A stretch of DNA of 14,065 nucleotides from Ochromonadaceae sp. CCMP2298 (lineage: Eukaryota > Sar > Synurophyceae > Ochromonadales > Ochromonadaceae), in assembly GCA_026770595.1 (NCBI GenBank), contig MU634242.1, positions 1 through 14,065 of the forward strand. The letters run 5' to 3'. Shown piece after piece: positions 12,989-14,065 of the stretch. Below the pieces are notes generated by a model. The model was not told the DNA's origin. It was given only the letters and a program-made list of their open reading frames with translations, and made no database searches. Both the position numbers and the translations under genes were made by a program. The stretch's first letter is position 1. Each line of letters starts with the position of its first letter.

Positions 12989-13612
12989 GGTGCAGACTTC
13001 CCTTGCCTCTCTGCAATGTGGCTGCGCCTGGAGACTGACAGAGCGCAGTGATCCGGCACTTCAATGCTGGCAGAGCGATGTCTCAGCCTTGGAGTGGGAT
13101 GATCCAGCCAACACAAGGCGAAGTGCAACATCCAAGCCTTGAAGCTGGATCAGCGGCTCCCCTCCCCAAAACAAAGTCTCAAATATAGTCTATTCGTTTC
13201 AATCTAATTGGCGCATGTTTATGACTTGAGATATACAACCCACGCCAGTAATAAGAAACGGGTCCTCCTAGTAAGTGTATTTTGTGTCCTATATCAGCAC
13301 CTTTTGATCGTGTGAACACCAATCACCTTGCCCAATGTTATCACAATTCAAAGGTCCTGGCATTTGTGGAGCATTTCAATTCGCCATTGCCGGCTCGCAT
13401 GGATCAGAAAGCAAGCGCAGGGGAACAGCACGCAGCGCCACTGTTGGGACAGTCTTCCAGGCGGGGAGCAGGATTCGCGTCAGAAGCGAAATCAGTCGTA
13501 GACATTCAGTGCAGAGAAGTACTTCCGGAAGAGGTCTAAGAAAGACGTCAAGTCTGTGTCGAAGAAGCGAAAGGGATGAGGATGGGGGAGGGGGAGAGCC
13601 CTATTCTTGCTT
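12989..13612. other. ZIP upstream region and adjoining sequence without a supported gene
   Basis: The first ~150 bp are the ZIP 5' flank and hold two related segments, CCTTGGAGTGGGATGATCCAGCC (about 13088-13110) and CCTTGAAGCTGGATCAGCGGC (about 13137-13157). The rest is of mixed composition. Small open frames (for example 13399-13539) match no family I know. One basic reading frame ending at 13579 could be a terminal exon and is listed among the findings, not as a gene. CTAGTAAGTG (13268-13277) is donor-like, but no exon could be built from it. Confidence 0.4.
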
Positions 13613-13639
13613 TAAATACGTCCGTTACGGACGTATTTA
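13613..13639. repeat. Perfect 12-bp inverted repeat with 3-base loop
   Basis: TAAATACGTCCG-TTA-CGGACGTATTTA is a perfect hairpin of 12 bp with a TTA loop. It sits at the border between GC-mixed sequence on the left and the AT-rich tail on the right. It could be a terminator-like or cruciform element or the end of a small element; none of these is shown. Confidence 0.9.
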
Positions 13640-14065
13640 CGTCAAGAGTTCGCCCACCTCTTTATTTTTCAGCCTCCTGTTGAACACAGCAGGGATAGGG
13701 AACCAATAAGTTGTAAATATTGTGCGTTACATAATTGGAAAATATTGGAACAATAATTATGGGTTTTGATGGGTTTTATTATTGCAATTAATATTGTTGA
13801 TGTGGGAAATATTGCAATTATTGAAACAATTATGGGTTTTGTGAAACTTTTGCGAAACTGACGTAACTTACACAAAACCCTTACAAAACCCTTACAAAAC
13901 CCTTACAAAACCCTTACAAAAACTTCCAATCTTATACAAAACCCATTAAATGTCCAGATTTTCCCTTGGAAATTGTTTCTCGACTGACTTGTGGTTGTGG
14001 TGCTTCTTCTGGAAGGACCTGCTTCTCATTTCTTTCTTGCTTCTGTCACAATCAATCATTATGGC
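13640..14065. other. AT-rich tail with palindromes and minisatellite, no gene seen
   Basis: The composition drops sharply in GC. The segment has repeated TATTGCAATTA-type words (about 13789-13799 and 13809-13821), repeated CAATTATGGGTTTTG-type words (about 13751-13768 and 13828-13842), the inverted pair GGGTTTTGTG (13834-13843) and CACAAAACCC (13871-13880), and then the 11-bp minisatellite. No open frame of interest and no RNA gene are visible. Confidence 0.6.
13872..13925 (+). repeat. (ACAAAACCCTT)4 minisatellite plus a degenerate fifth unit
   Basis: Four perfect 11-bp units at 13872-13882, 13883-13893, 13894-13904 and 13905-13915, then ACAAAAACTT. A related ACAAAACCCATT lies at about 13936-13947. 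There are no spacers, so this is a simple minisatellite. Confidence 0.95.

Noticed and set aside
13399-13539. Small 47-residue open frame starting at ATG 13399
   Set aside because: No family resemblance, unremarkable composition and no nearby promoter or splicing support.
13872-13925. Possible CRISPR-like array
   Set aside because: The 11-bp units abut without spacers in a eukaryotic genome, so it is a simple minisatellite.
1-14065. A multi-gene defence, biosynthetic or mobile system
   Set aside because: The six genes belong to unrelated housekeeping or cell-surface processes, and no transposase, integrase, reverse transcriptase or terminal repeats were seen.

Overview
This window is nuclear DNA from a unicellular eukaryote. 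The evidence is canonical GT-AG introns, a eukaryote-only ribosome-biogenesis gene (UTP6), a papain-type cathepsin with signal peptide and propeptide, and a type II membrane glycosyltransferase. Coding parts are very GC-rich at third codon positions and full of G/C homopolymers and in-frame microsatellites. Spacers and some introns are AT-rich. The gene set and the compact layout, with few and short introns (86-190 bp), fit a protist, probably an alga (a stramenopile or haptophyte type would fit), but the lineage cannot be fixed from the sequence alone.

Layout, left to right: UTP6 (minus, 283-3006, one exon); a divergent spacer carrying a cluster of TACGTACTG motifs; a C1A papain-family cysteine protease (plus, 3462-5104, six exons); an unrecognised 912-residue protein with three hexanucleotide-encoded repeat tracts (plus, 5608-8346); a nitronate monooxygenase-type FMN enzyme (minus, 8641-9932, three exons, with the start corrected by splicing phase); a GT10 alpha-1,3-fucosyltransferase-like protein with an extra C-terminal module (plus, 10221-11609); a ZIP-family metal transporter (minus, 11924-12988); and about 1.08 kb with no convincing gene that becomes AT-rich and holds a perfect 12-bp hairpin and an 11-bp minisatellite.

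The genes alternate between divergent pairs (UTP6/protease, NMO/fucosyltransferase) and convergent pairs (912-aa protein/NMO, fucosyltransferase/ZIP), with spacers of about 290-500 bp. They belong to unrelated processes (rRNA processing, proteolysis, nitronate detoxification, protein glycosylation, metal transport), so nothing suggests an operon-like system or a defence or mobile island. I found no convincing new multi-gene system. The points most worth checking are the recurrent palindrome CAGTACGTACTG in both spacers and codons, two protease introns that look like relatives of each other, the module at the fucosyltransferase C-terminus, and the unrecognised repeat-rich protein.
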